From NCBI GenBank assembly GCA_963691655.1, contig OY829326.1:52507776-52571775 (forward strand): a stretch of 64,000 bases of DNA, written 5' to 3'. Under the pieces are notes generated by a model, which worked only from the letters and a program-made list of their open reading frames with translations, was not told the origin of the DNA and did not search any database. Made by a program: the position numbers and the translations under genes. The stretch comes from Toxonevra muliebris. Taxonomy: Eukaryota > Arthropoda > Insecta > Diptera > Pallopteridae. Of the stretch, positions 49,041 through 62,154 are shown in pieces; positions within the stretch are counted from its first letter, which is position 1, and each line of letters starts with the position of its first letter.

Positions 49041-51679
49041 TAAATATCGTAGTTGGCAACGCTGCTTGGAAAATTGTTGCATTGGAAAATTCGCTTTTCC
49101 ACCGATAAAAAGAAAAGTTTAACACTGACAGCTGGACGAGAATGGAAGATAAAGAAGAAAAATAAAATTGTAGCAGTGCATTGCAAACTCAAAAGCGTTG
49201 GAGATGTTGTGAAAAGAGGACGCGATTGCGGATGATGGAATTCCATTAAGAAAGTGTAACTAAAAAATAAGTGATAAAAACTCTATGTAATTGAAATTAA
49301 ATGAAAATGACTGTGAAAAAAACACTTTCTAAAACAATAAGTGAACAAGTGTAACACGTAAATGTATGGAATTATAAATGCATATTAAACTAAGTGCAAA
49401 TGTTATATACTATACGTACAAGCTGGAATTGTTGTAAATTTTAATTATAATGAATGCTCTAGTGCTCCACTCATAAACCTACCTACACATGAAGGTGTCT
49501 ATTTCTTCGTGTTTAAAGTGAAAGTGTCACTTCACGTCTTCATGTCATCGCCTTACCCATTTCCGCATCCGCTGCATTAATCTCACTTTAGAATTGCATT
49601 CAAGCATAAGATCCTTTCTTCAAAATTGCATTTGCGAAAAAGTCGCTGCTTCCGCGTCCTTGATTTGCAGTGCTGAAGTGTGTGTGGGGGAGGGTTGGTG
49701 AACTGTGCGGCTAGGTGGTATGTGTGTGCTGTTCTGCTTCTGGAGCTTACGCTTATCGACAGTGAATTGCCATAATCGAAGGTGTCATTGAATATTGGAG
49801 TATTTGCAGACTTTCTGCATTTGTGTGACGGTTTAATGGAAATTAGGGGGAAAACCTGTTGTTCATTCGCTTTTGGCACAGCACAACTCAATTAAGTTGC
49901 TCAGCAACAACGGCAATAACGTCGAGGTGGACGTTTTGTTATCAACGACAACAACAATGAACAAAAGAATTCGCAAGCTCAGCTGCAGTATTTGCAGTGC
50001 TAGAAAATACGAAAAATCGATTGCTCCCATTTCTTGTTCTTTGCTGTTCTTTGTTGTTGTTTTTGTTTACCCTACACTTAGGTGGATAGGGTATATGTAT
50101 TCTATTTTATATCTTAAAATGTATGTAAGAAAAAAATGGTAGATATCATATAAATATTAATATAGTGTTTGAGTTTTGTTCGATATCAGTTCTGTAACTA
50201 TTTTCCCTTTATATCTATTTAGTATGTTTTTGTCTGCCCTACAAATTGTAGTTTATCCTCTAATGTTCTATGAGCTATCCCCTCCTCTCCCCTTGAATCT
50301 ACTAGTTCTTCATTCTATACAAAAATGGTCGTACTGTAATAGATATATCCCTAGTATCGATGTGATATTTGAATTATTGAATCTCAATTGATAGAAAGAA
50401 TTTTTTGAGCTCCAGTCAAAATGGTTTACATTGGCTTAAGTGCTCCTCCTCTGATGTATTCTTAATCTTTATTTAAACTAAATGTTTCTCTATTAATCTG
50501 CTTTAGAATCAAGTTATATTTTAAGTTATTTTCTGTTAAAAATTCAGGTTGTTTCGATATTTTTAAGAAGCTGTCTAGAAAATGGTGTTTTCCAGAAAAT
50601 TAACGTTTATTTAATACAGAAAGATTTTGTAATATATTTGTCTTATCTTTTTTCTAATGAAAATTAGCTTCTCTTCATAAAATAAAGTGCTTATCAAATC
50701 TTACCCTGTCTGCAGTTATTTTCAAGAATTTGTTCAGAAAATGGTGTTTTCCAAATGAATCGTTTTGAAAACCCGAGATTTCCAAATATTATTTCGTCTA
50801 CAAATTTTTATTTACGAATACAAAATTGGTTTCTCATGTTAACACTAAATTTTAAGACATTGCTAAACCGGTTAGCTCAGTGCAATAGGAAAAATGTGTA
50901 ATTGTATTAGATTCGATTACAAAAAGTATTCTGAACTGTATGTTCTTCCAATGCGTATCTCTTAATCCAGTTATTGGGAGAGAATAATTATTTTCTTTTT
51001 ACTTACGTGGTAATATTTGGTCTTCTTGATGAACAAAAATTGGACCGATATCCTAAGGTTGTGTAGTTTGCCAAGTTCTTAAGAAATCTCAATCTTTCTG
51101 AGTCAGCAAATAACACAAAAATTTTCTATCGATTCTCTTTCCTCCTCATATATCATTAATTATGAGATTCCCCTTCATGTATGGTGCTGTGAGTAGAGCA
51201 TCAAAGCTTCGGTTAGGATCTTCTATTTTTTTGTCATAAATACTACATATGTACAAAAATACAGCACATATGTGTGAAAATGTAACGAATAACGTGCAAA
51301 AAAGTAGCTCAAAGTACATTCGAGTACAAACATTTAAAACAAATTTTATTTGTTGAGCGCACAAGATAAAGAAGTAGTAATACAATATTTTTAACAATAA
51401 ACAAAAGAGAGAATATAATTGCATCGACCAAGTTTTTTAAAAAAAAGAAGAAATATTTGCATAAATGTTTTGAAAATACATAGTGGAACATTCTTCTGCT
51501 CGCAGATACTTCATGTGCATGACTCATTGGCATCAGACAATTTCGTTGCTGTCATTGTTGCTGCCGCCATTATTGTTGTCCCATCCACCGTCAACATCAC
51601 CATAGAAATCGTCGCTTAATTTTGAAAGAAAATTTTAAGAAATCATTTTTTTTTTTTTGCATTTGCATTTTCATTTTAG
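49041..51679 (+). promoter_or_regulatory. Probable promoter/leader of the gene starting at 51686
   Basis: GTTGGCAACGCTGC at 49052-49065 closely resembles core promoter motif 8 of flies (MKSYGGCARCGSYSS). It is followed by purine-rich sequence. A CAACAACGGCAATAACG / CAACGACAACAACAATG stretch at about 49905-49960 looks like a transcribed leader. Exon limits are not clear; coding starts only after the acceptor at 51679. Confidence 0.35.
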
Positions 51680-52036
51680 AAAAACATGAAACATCATAAT
51701 AAATATGCAAAATTACCCCAAGATTTAGATTTAAGTTTTCAAGAGCAATTGGTAAATGTTGCCGATACACCTGCTGTTTCGAGAGCTGCTGATAATGAAT
51801 TTAATATAGCCACATCATCCGCTGGTAGTATTGGTTTGGATGAAGACGATATTATTGTCGACGAGGACGACGACGAAATTGTTATAGCAACGGCTGCTAG
51901 TGCTGCTGCTGGTGGTGGTAGTTTAATTGATGGTGATGGTGGTGTACGTATGACTACGTCCGCTAATCGACAACACCAAGAATATAAGCAAGGCGGTGTT
52001 TTTACCTCGAGCTTGAGTAACGACAGCCTTATCGAG
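51680..52036 (+). CDS. First coding exon of an unidentified gene
   Basis: An acceptor (TTTTCATTTTAG) precedes AAAAAC and an ATG at 51686; 117 codons run to a consensus donor (ATCGAG/GTAAGT) in phase 0. The peptide starts MKHHNKYAKLPQDLDLSFQE. It carries a strongly acidic block (LDEDDIIVDEDDDEIVI), an Ala/Gly-rich run and ends SLSNDSLIE. There is no signal peptide or membrane helix in this exon, so it is a cytosolic or nuclear N-terminal tail. I do not recognise the protein. The downstream exons lie beyond 64000; the N-terminal acidic tail would fit a transporter, channel or regulator but that is not evidence. Confidence 0.75.
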
Positions 52037-52804
52037 GTAAGTTAATTTAATTTTTTTCTAATTATATTTTTATATTAAGTTTTTTATTATACGATACCCA
52101 CCTGATTCGAATTCGATTGCTTTAAAAACGTATCCTATCTACCCTTATCTATAAATAAATAGTTAAACACATGTTTTTATGTATGTAGGCGTTTAAAAAT
52201 TCTTACGAATAACTCTCATTCCAGATTTATTGGAAAAATTTATTATTATAATTAGAGGAAGTTGGTGGTTTGGGGAACTTTACCATAAATAAATTAATTC
52301 TTTCTTGGAACATTTTTATTCTTATGAAGGTTAAACGACATAGAAAGCGTCACTCACCATGAAGAAGGCTACAAGAAACTCTCGGTCGTGGGTGTAATCT
52401 AATACGTAATAATGATAGTAACAGATGGTAAAATGTAAGACGCTGGAAAGTAGGTTTTATGTAACTCTAAAATTAATTAACCACAAGAATAGTTTTGTTT
52501 TTCATTTAAACTTTTTATTTAAAACCTTAAAAAGATTTCCTTCGAGAAATAATGTTATGTACAACGGTATTTAAGGAAATTGCAATTTCTGGTTCTGTGA
52601 GTCGTTTTACATTAAAAAGTATTTCCTGTAATATTTTCTAGAAACAGAGGAGGTGCAAGTATAAAAATGATTAATGCCTGTAGTGCTTCCGAATTGAAAT
52701 CCTAGCCTTTGAAAAGGGCTATAGTTGTATCTCAGATGTATAAAACCATTTTTATAAACAGTAAGGCATTGTGTGTCTTGAATATGAGTCACATACATAC
52801 TATT

Positions 52805-53000
52805 CCTCTCCCTGAGCTTCTAAGGTTAGTCAGCGAAACAAAGAAGTTTGGGGTTGAGAGACCTTAGAATTTCCTTCTTTCCTGTCTCTCTACTCTCTTA
52901 TATTTGCTCCATCCCGGGTATAGTACAATGGTCCTTGGGAGTGACTGCTTTGGGTTAGTCAAGCCCATCCTCAACTGTAAGCTTTAAGGCTTTGGAGATT
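52805..53000. repeat. Dispersed repeat, copy 1
   Basis: CTTTCCTGTCTCTCTACTCT and GGTATAGTACAATGGTCCTT followed by GACTGCTTTGGGTTAGTC and CATCCTCAACT recur in the same order and orientation at 60240-60400. Probably an old SINE or a retroelement tail; no tRNA-like boxes that I can assign. Confidence 0.6.
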
Positions 53001-56000
53001 ATGTCTGAAATATTTAGTAAGAAGGGGAAAACCTTCTGATCATAATCTTAGCTATTATGGCTGCTTTTTCTGAATTATAGAATTTTTCCAGAACTTAAAA
53101 CGAACGCTCCCCTCACCCCTCCCCTCACTTGATCCGATAGTAGTAAAGTAAGTGGTCCTTAGCTCGATTTGCTTCTAGATTTTTTGCAGTTTTCTCATGT
53201 CTATAGATAAGTTAAAATATTGAAGGCAACATATTTGGAGACAAACATAAAAGAGTTTTCCGACTCTGGTTCCGTTCGCATTACTATTCAGAACTTTGGT
53301 TAGGTTCTTATATCTTAGGCTATTTGAACTATTGATTGCTTTTTTCGTAGCAGATATTTTAGTTAGTCGAAGACATACCTGCCTTAATGTTTCTTCTTTC
53401 TCGTTACCACAGCTCTAGCCAGTAGTGATTCCTACATGAAATTTCTAGTATTTATTGTATTTCCAATGGGCCATTATGCAGTAATCACTCTAGATATGGT
53501 ATCATAGTACTAACGAAGTTCCTGTTTTTTTAGTAATAGATTCTTTGTTCTCCGATTTTTTTGTTTATGTGTTGTTATTTTGTAGGAGGTTTTCTATTGC
53601 TATCTTTCGTTTCCTTGTTTTGTTCGATCAAAAATTAACAGATTGCTCGTTTCGTTTTCGTTCCAGTGTATGACTGTACTCCTCCGAGCCACGCAAATCA
53701 AGTGCAGATCAAACAAATCGTACATCTCGTTAAAGACATACTAAATATTAAAGTCTATTTTAGAGGGAAACTAACTTTAGGGATTTTAAAGGCTTAGAAC
53801 CATAGTGTCAAATTTGGTCATGATTGGGTAGTTTCAGACGGAAAAATAATTTCAAGATTTCGACCCAAATTGGCAACTTTTATAGATTTTCCCTAGCCCT
53901 ATTTTATTCTTATCACTTCATGCTTGAAATTTATATCAAAGTTTGCCAGGTTGTCATTTAGTACTCATATGCAGATACGATTAGAAATTGATTTAAGTTA
54001 ATTTTCGGTTATGATCACTATATCATAGGTAGGTGGTGAGGAGGCAGTGGTTTTTGAAACTTAAAATTAAATGTGCTATAACTACTGAAAAATATCTTCA
54101 TGACAGGCACCCAAATTCACTACTTTGCTTTGATTTTAAAATTGAAGACTCTATATAAAAAACATATTAGAAAATGTGTCTATTGCAAATCTTATATACA
54201 GATCCTAACATCAGTCAAGTTCATTAGTAACCCAGATTTTTCCAGAATAGGTGAAGATGGTATATGATTTTTGAAACAGCGCGCATGGCTACTATAATGA
54301 GAAAAAAACAAATCACTCTGATTTTCTAAAAACTTTTTTCACGATTTTATTGTAGGGAAGGAGATGGAAATATCTATAAAGCGCGCATGATACTAAAACG
54401 ACAAAAATGGTTCACTTCCTCTGATTTTCCAACCAACAACTTTTTTCAAAGTCATATTTGCTTTGGCAGTTTTGGATTAAAACAATGAATTACTTAGAAA
54501 TTAGATTGGTTAACTTAAACTTCTCTTTATACATTTACACAATACTTTCGACTAGGAACAACGCTTCTTCTCCTTAACTCAATGCAATTCTAGTAGGTGA
54601 AAAGATTTCAGAGTATGTTTCAAATTTTCTCTCTTATCAGAGCCATTTCAGTTCCAATATAGGTCGTTTTCTAACAAACCAAGTTTTTTGTCATGATAAT
54701 TCAAAAAAAAGTCATCAGATATTCTATAAAATTTTTATATGGTAAGCCCGATAAATATGTAGCCTTCAAATTAAACTCTTTCATTATTTATGTTTAAATT
54801 AAATTTAATTTACATTTTTAAAGAGAGTGTAGTAAAATAATTGACATTTGTAATCCTTTCCATTTATTTCATTTATAAAAATGAAATACAAATACATTAA
54901 CATTTCCCGAACACAAATAAAACGAATAATCTTTCCAAAGTGGTTGGCATACCGAAATAAAAGCCTTAATAATTCCATGCTCAACAAATATGTATGTGTG
55001 TACACGTAAGTGGCAACAACAATAACAACAATAGTATAAAAAATAATAGTAATAATAAGCACAATGATGGACAATACACAACAGACAAAGAGCGTGGGAT
55101 ATGGGATGAAAACTTAAGCCAGCTTATGTTGTCGTCTGACTCTTCAACAACATAACTGCCTGCGAGCACATAACAGCTGACTGCTTCTGGGTGAAGAGAC
55201 TGGCTGCCTGACTTACCCTATATTGTCGCCCTCATATAATATTTATGTATATAGTAAAATCAATCGATTCAATTGAATTTCGATTTGTTTCACTGTTAAG
55301 TAAATGTGTTGGTAGTTTCGATGGTGGTGTTAGTAGTGATAGTGGGGGTGATGATGGTGGCTATCTTGACGCCGGTTGTGGGTTGGTTAGCAATAGTTAC
55401 CTGAAAGTAACGATAGAGATATAGAAAGGTATAATAGGTATGTATGTGTATGTGTGTGTGAAACCACAACAAATTATTTTGTATTTGTTATACCCAACGG
55501 GATGGATTCAGAGACCCAGCGTTTCCAGATAACTTTATTGAGTGCTTAATTTCCCGTTTATACGTATGAAGGATCCATATACAAAAGCTTAAAATATTTG
55601 AAATGAAAATTTCTGTTTAATTATAGAAATTAATAATATTGACGTGTACTTTGAAAATAACTTTTGCTACCAATTTCAATATCAAACAACATAAACCAAA
55701 TCTGTAATATACGAGTAATATCTAAAATAACCAACATGAACAACACGAACGGTGTGCGTACATCAATAATAACCACAAATGAAAATTGTTATTTACTCGA
55801 TTTCAATTTGAGATTTTCTACATATTTTACAATAATTTCCGCTGGCACTTTGTTGTTATTGTCTATCACTATAGAGCTTTCAGAGGTACATAGTTAGGGT
55901 TGTTGTGAAGAGGTTGAGGGTGACGTTCTACTTTATATTGTATGTAAGTATGTACGTCTTTATAAATATATATACAGGTATTGAAAAGGCATTGGAATTT

Positions 56001-56639
56001 TCATTAATTTTTCCATGAAGCGTTGTGAAAGAAAAAAAAAAAAAATATTTACAAAAGCAAGATAAGAATTGTGTTTTTTTGCCCTTTTGAAGTACCTTTG
56101 TGTATGCAATTAATAGTAAAAAGGCGAAACCATTCATTTCAACTTATTTATTTTTATTTTTTTAAACAATAAAACACCAAAAGTTTTATTATATACATAA
56201 GTATTGTGCATATTTGTTATATAATAACTGAACGATATACATAAATGAATGGTTTTTGATCGAAAATTAATTATAATAACAAACAGCTATTAAGTCCTTG
56301 TATTTATTAGGTATTTATTGTTTTGTTTTTCTATCTATGTAAAAATTTATACACATTTGAATTAAAATAGCTTTCATTCAGCCACGTGGCCAAAAGTGAG
56401 GCTTTCCATTTCAGAAAAGCCATATGAAAAAAAAATGCTTTTTATTATATTGTGTTTTACTCGAAAGGCCTAATGGAATTTGTAGAGAAATTGAGAAAAT
56501 ATATTGTTGTTTAAAGAATTAGTAGTTTATTAAAATTGTAATCGTTGTTTGAAGTGGTGGTTTGTACCACGAACTCAATTAGCGCTAACGCTTTGATACC
56601 ACATCGTCAGTTATTTCTAGTTTATTTGGTTCCATGGGC

Positions 56640-57420
56640 AAGGCGGGGGAATCAAATCCATCCCGATTGATTTAGGAAGTTTAGGAGCTCGTTTCAACTT
56701 ATTTCACATAGTTTCCCAAGGTTTTTCAAGTAAGGTTTACCCAGGGTCTTCATCCTGTATAGTCACAGCTGCGGCAAGTGCTGTTATGTGGGATTCTCAT
56801 TTTGGCTGCTCGCTAACCAATGAACCAGAAACCAATGATGCCCTTCCGTTTTTTGTTTATAAGTTGAATAGTATTTTTCCAGTTATAGTCGGGGCAAATC
56901 GCTCTGCTTATTTTACAGGTCAGCAGCGTGGTCAATCTCCAATTAGAGATTTCTTGCTTGACCGAGTTTAATGGTGTAAATACCTGTTCGGCCAAGGATT
57001 CATGCAAGGTATAGCCTTTACGGGCACCTCGTCTACCTTTTCAATACCCTCTATGATTCGGTGTCCCGGGACCCATATCAAGGTAATATTATGCTTTCGG
57101 GCTAGGTCGGTAATACTTTCTTTGCACAGCTTTACCAGGTTAGAAGTTGTAAACGGCCAAATCAAGAGTCCTGATTGCGGCCTGGATATCCAAAAACATA
57201 ACAATGTGTGCCTTAAAAGTGTGATCTGTCTTTATTTATATTCCGCTTATCTCCCTTATTGCTAATAACACTGGCAGAGTTAGGGATGCGGAGAGGGTCG
57301 ATTAAAGCCTAGTTTCTCTGAGAAGATTCCTGCTTCTACGCCGCAGTTCATCTTGGTTCCGTCCGTGAATACTTTGGTATCGAAGTTTAACCTTAGAGTA
57401 CTAAATATTTTATATACGGT
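56640..57420 (-). pseudogene. Non-LTR retrotransposon RNase H and 3' end, broken
   Basis: Minus-strand frames contain FDTKVFTDGTKMNCGVEAGI (first catalytic Asp region, TDGSK), then after stops ARKHNITLIWVPGHRIIEGI (the WVPGH motif of RNase H), EISNWRLTTLLTCKISRAIC, and near 56770 MRIPHNSTCRSC (cysteine knuckle). This order is that of the C-terminal part of jockey/LOA-like ORF2. At least four frameshifts or stops. The end near 56640 reads LNFLNQSGW-like sequence. Confidence 0.7.
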
Positions 57421-57674
57421 TATTTTAATATGTTTTCGGTAAAACTGAAACAAAAGTTTTGCAGTTTTGTTAATGTTTTTATTTTAAAAATGAATTTTTA
57501 AAAAATATTTTGACTGTGCTATAAAACAAAAACGATATTATTCAAATCGACTAACAGTAGTAGGTACTCTTGGGTTAAGATAGTATATTTGAATTTAGTT
57601 TTACCATCATTATGGTAGGTAATCTTTCTTCATACAAATTATATCGTAAATCCACCAAAATTAATCTTAAAGCA

Positions 57675-57960
57675 CTACTTTCGCTTCCAACAGCTTACTG
57701 ATACGACCCTGGTGCACAAAAACGCAAAACTGTAGTGAGTTTTTGCTGGGATTGCTGCAGTCCTGGTAGAAGCTTTTAGTTTGCTGTCAATTATCGCCTG
57801 AATATCAAGGAATGCCTCCTTGGACAGACGAGAATTGTTCGTAAACATTTCTGACTTCATCTACAAAACATTAGAGGCGTCCCACAAGCTTCTCCGGGTT
57901 CCCGTCATTTCTACTAGGGCTTCCTTGTCCGACGATTCTTCATGGAGCTCATTTTTCTTA
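57675..57960 (-). pseudogene. Harbinger (PIF) transposase fragment
   Basis: A 61-codon minus frame reads FTNNSRLSKEAFLDIQAIID then KLKASTRTAAIPAKTHYSFA and FLCTRVVSVSCWK. This matches the N-terminal part of HARBI1-like transposases (FRMSKxAFxxLL, then IPxxLQLLAALRFLAxGSYQxSVGxD). The upstream portion (EALVEMTGTRRSLWD) precedes in the same strand after a stop. The catalytic core is absent. Confidence 0.55.
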
Positions 57961-58089
57961 TTATGAAAAGCGATTAAATACTTTCACAACACAAAAAAAC
58001 AGTAGAAATGTAAAAAATCATTTGCATCGAAATACTCAAAATAGTTAACTGCCAAACTAAAGCTACAATAGTGCTATTTTTAGTCGATT

Positions 58090-58680
58090 GAGTTACACAA
58101 TACCAGAATGAAAACTTGTCGATATGCATGACTACAATCGATCAAGATATGCGATAGGACCCTGGGTCTTTTGTAAAAAGATATCAGGCAACTCTTTTTT
58201 TTTTGTAAATTTCAACGGGTACAGTGTCCTTTGTAACAAACGGAATGGTCTTAAGACCGCAAGAGTAAATAGCCTGTCAGATGAGAACTTTCTCGCAAAG
58301 TTTTTCCACTGCAACCTTCTTTGTATTTTGTGTAGAAACAGGGAGCTGGTGTTAATGTTCTTGAGTCCATTTTAATATAGTTTTCACCATCCATTACAAC
58401 GCGCTCAAGAACATCTTGAAGCAAACGGTTGTACAGTTTTGAAGCCTTGTTTTTCCAGTTTTCACTTGCCTACCATTTTTTTTTTTGTACTTTTTGTTTC
58501 TTTCGCTTTCACTCTTTCAATCATGCAGTTACTGGTTCTAGATTTTTTTTGCCAATTTTCGCCCTGGCATTGATTTGTTTTTGTTTATTAAGATCCAAAT
58601 TTCGGATTTCTTGTTCATAATATTTTTGACATCACTTACACTGACTTTGTACCGTTTGGCAAGCTGTCTGTTAGAATTTT
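58090..58680 (-). pseudogene. Degenerate mariner-superfamily transposase
   Basis: Broken minus-strand frames read in order RQLAKRYKVSVSDVKNIM (helix-turn-helix), LLQDVLERVVMDGENYIKMD then SRTLTPAPCFYTKYKEG (first catalytic Asp block, MDDETYVKxDFxxLPGxxFYT), and ARKFSSDRLF / CTR-like fragments ending KELPDIFLQKTQG, matching the block around IWQAICSCG...IYIKECLQKRLLPF. Several stops and frameshifts. The last catalytic residue is not preserved. Confidence 0.6.
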
Positions 58681-59227
58681 TTTTCAGCAACTATAGTAAC
58701 TATGAACAGTTTGCTTAGGCAGGTAATCTTCAATTCAAGATATCGCGGAAACAAGAATAAGAATAGCGGATAAAGAAATAACAACCGTATCTTGATCAAT
58801 TGTCTACACTTAATCTGAAATCTAGAATTAAAAGTGTGCAGTTTCTTTTCGATAACTGCTTTGAGTAAAGACTTAGAATGGAGCAAGTTTTGAAGTGAAA
58901 CTTCTTTTCTCTTGTCCTAGAGTAAAACCAACCGGATGTGACGTTGCAATGCGATGAGGGGCTAAATATCAATATTCAGCAACTGAATTCACGAGCAAAC
59001 TATATAATAAACGATTCATAAATAGTTTTAATTCAATATAACATATTAATTACACACACACACACACGCCTATGGCAGAAAGAACAATGTGTAGCGTCGC
59101 CATCTTAAAGTTTATGACAGTTATACATTTCACATACAGATGGCGGAATTGTCAAAGGAATTATAAGAATTGTCATCGACATTACCGGTACCGAGTTGCA
59201 ATTTTTGTTCTAGCATTAATCCCAAAA

Positions 59228-59384
59228 AAGGCAGAAGTGAAACTTCTTGTGAACTAAACGAAACACAAGCAAATAACAAGCAAATGAAATTAAAAAACAA
59301 GCTAATGAAGTAAAAAATTTAGCGATTAATAAATTTCATTTGCTTGTATTTTGTTTAGTTCACAAGAAGTTTCACTTCTGCCTT
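59228..59384. mobile_element. 157 bp hairpin MITE
   Basis: The left arm begins AAGGCAGAAGTGAAACTTCT, then TGTGAACTAAACGAA; the right arm ends TTAGTTCACAAGAAGT then TTCACTTCTGCCTT. The arms are about 60 bp with a short spacer of CAAGCAAAT-like direct repeats. No coding capacity. Confidence 0.7.
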
Positions 59385-59852
59385 GTGTTCGTTAATACAC
59401 AATTTAGTTCTTTGGCACTTAAAACTGTGAGGAACAACAAATTGGGTTAGATTTTTTGAGTTTTAACTATTAGATACGAGGTTATTTTGAGATATTTAAC
59501 AAAAACTGTTTTTAATAGATCTGTCCAGCTTATAAATTTGAAATTCGATTAAAAGTTTGCTGCAAAACGATATCATGAGATACCTAAATATAGGGCATGT
59601 ATGATGTACTCAGTTAAAAATACCTTTTATATATTATATTTTTTTAAAACTAACTCCGAGTACCTTCCGAAAATTCACTCAAAAACTACGTTTGTGAGTT
59701 GAACTTTCGCTGTATGAAAGCTAACTTTAAAATCGCATTTAGATAATTTAAAAATATATGATTTCACCTGGCTAGGTGAAATGTAGACCAGGTAAACAGA
59801 CATTCTTTTTCGGAAAGTTGTTTTGAAAATAAAAAAAAAAAAAGTAAAAAAA

Positions 59853-59935
59853 CATCGTCGCCTGAGAATTGATTTGGCGTATGTGTATACGAATTCGTAT
59901 ACCTATATGCCAATTTGATTCTCAGGCGACGATAT
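59853..59935. repeat. 84 bp palindrome, copy 3
   Basis: Same unit as at 28095 and 43213: CATCGTCGCCTGAGAATTG to ATTCTCAGGCGACGATAT. Near the centre, GTATACGAATTCGTATAC is itself a perfect palindrome, so in this copy the spacer is minimal. Confidence 0.85.
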
Positions 59936-60239
59936 GGAGAAATAAACAAAATTCAACCAAAATGCATATTTTCCACATTTCATTATCTTTAACTTATAAT
60001 AACTTCTAAAATGCTTCGTTGAATACATTTGATACCAGGGTATATTTATTGCTCATGGTGTGGCTTAGAAATATTTTTAATGTTTTTTTTTTTTATACCT
60101 GGTCCCCCTATTTTCTTGGGGTCAGCCAAAAACCCTCTAAAATTTCTGAAACAAATTTTCTTTAGTTTTTTAAACACTGCAATTTCTTATTGAAGACACA
60201 TTGAAATTGTATTTTAAAAATTATATCATGGCATCTAGT

Positions 60240-60400
60240 ATCGGCTCTTTCAATTTATCCCCACATAACTTTCCTGTCTCTCTACTCTCTTCTACTGGTT
60301 CTATCCTTGGGTATAGCACAATGGTCCTCGTTGACTGAGTGCTTTGGTTAAGTCCAGCCCACCCTCAACTTTAAACTCTAAACCGGCTACATGACTGCCG
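60240..60400. repeat. Dispersed repeat, copy 2
   Basis: Matches 52805-53000 in CTTTCCTGTCTCTCTACTCT, GGGTATAGCACAATGGTCCT, GTGCTTTGGTTAAGTC and CACCCTCAACTTTAA. Confidence 0.6.
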
Positions 60401-60939
60401 GAGATTTTCATTGGTAAGAGGAGTGTTAATTGGAGTGTTTTAACTCCAAAAGGTCCTCTTAGGATCCGCTAAAAAAATATACAACCGTTAAAAAGATTAA
60501 AGTGCTTAGTTTTTCACTCCTTTAACTACCCCTAACTTCTATTCAAAAATATATGGTTCAAGTAATTCATTACCTACCTGTCAGTATACGTCATTGAACA
60601 AATTTTATCTACCCACTCCATATTCATAGAGATGACTGATGAAATACTCGTAATCATAAAACCTTCGTATGTAATCCGTTGTCTACATACTGCTGGAAAA
60701 TGTTTTTTTTTTTGGAAAATGTTAACTAATTAAATTTCTAAACTTCAACCGCATAGATACTCATTTCCTTTGCCAAGGAAAACAATTCCTTAAAAATTCT
60801 TTCCCCTAAAAAAGGGAACTCTCCTTTCAATTTCATTTAAACCAAAAAGCAAACAAACACAAAGCGAAATGGAAAAAAAGGAAGCCATGAATACATATAT
60901 TGTAAAATGTATTAGAGATTCATTTAAATTTATAAACAA

Positions 60940-61020
60940 ACATACACATATATACATACATACATACATACATAGAAACGAATGTATGTATGTGTATAGC
61001 CCTACATATGTATGTACATG
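60940..61020. repeat. ACAT/ATGT microsatellite pair
   Basis: (ACAT)n at about 60942-60972 is followed 20 bp later by (ATGT)n, so the tract can fold on itself. Simple-sequence DNA; no gene. Confidence 0.7.
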
Positions 61021-62154
61021 GATGTGTGTTTGTGGTAATCACTCTAATAAAATGCAAGTTTACAATTTGGCAACACAAAAAATAAACAAACAAACAAACT
61101 AACAGGCAAACAAGCAAAAACTTCAACACATCAAAAATTAAAACCAGCTTCATTCACACATTTACACACATATATTTGCAAAAGGAGTAAGTAAAGCGGC
61201 AACAGCGGTAGCGGTGACGTTGTTGTTGGTGGTGGTGGTTGATGATGGCGGTGGTAATGAATGTATGTAGTAAAGATGCAACAACATCATTGGCTTTTGG
61301 CCAATTAAATGTGTAAATTATATGAAAATATCTGACGCGCTTTATAAACTTTTCCCCAGCTATTTTGACTTTATCATTGCATGCTTTAATATATGTATTT
61401 CTTCTTTTTTTTTTTGTATTGTTTGCTTTTATTTTTTAACTTAATAATAATGTTGGCAAATTAATAAGCACAAATTTGCACACATTTCTATACAAAAGTT
61501 CGTGCACAAACACAGAAACACGCAAATGCAAACATTTAATTATCATCATAATTAAATAAATCATAAATGTAGAGAAGAGTGAATTTTCAACTTTCATTTT
61601 ACAGTAGATGACAACGAAAATGTAATTAACTTTTTAATACATTTGCATCTTATTGCATGTAACGTGATAAGTTTTAGATATGAAACATGTAACCTCGAAA
61701 TTTTTATAAAATTTGGATCAAGGTACGAAAAAGTGAAACATATTCTATATCAGAAACAGTTCCATTTTAGACATAAAAAGATAGTCTAAGATTGATTGAG
61801 TTACCTTGGTAAAACAAGTTTCCTAAATTTGTAGACCGATGTAATTGATCAAATGTCTCTAATCCATTTTCAAAAATCTGGTGTTTTTAAACTTTAGTGA
61901 AAAATGATTTCCACGACCTCTTCTTAAATTGCACATTTTTAAATCCTTTAAAATAATTCGAAATATAAAAAAAAACACAAATATTTGGCATATGGAAATT
62001 ACTTTTCCACTTCGGGAATTATTGCCAAGGGTATCAATCGAACTGGAAGTGAAGTCTTTATTATTTCGAAAAATATTTTTGCTAGGCTTTCGTATCTTTT
62101 TTTCAAAGGTTTTGATTATGTCTAACACAAACTGGTGTATTAAATACAATAACA

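Noticed and set aside
60869..61153. Overlapping ORFs at the ACAT microsatellite
   Set aside because: Both strands are open only because of the simple repeat (THIYIHTYI-like peptides).
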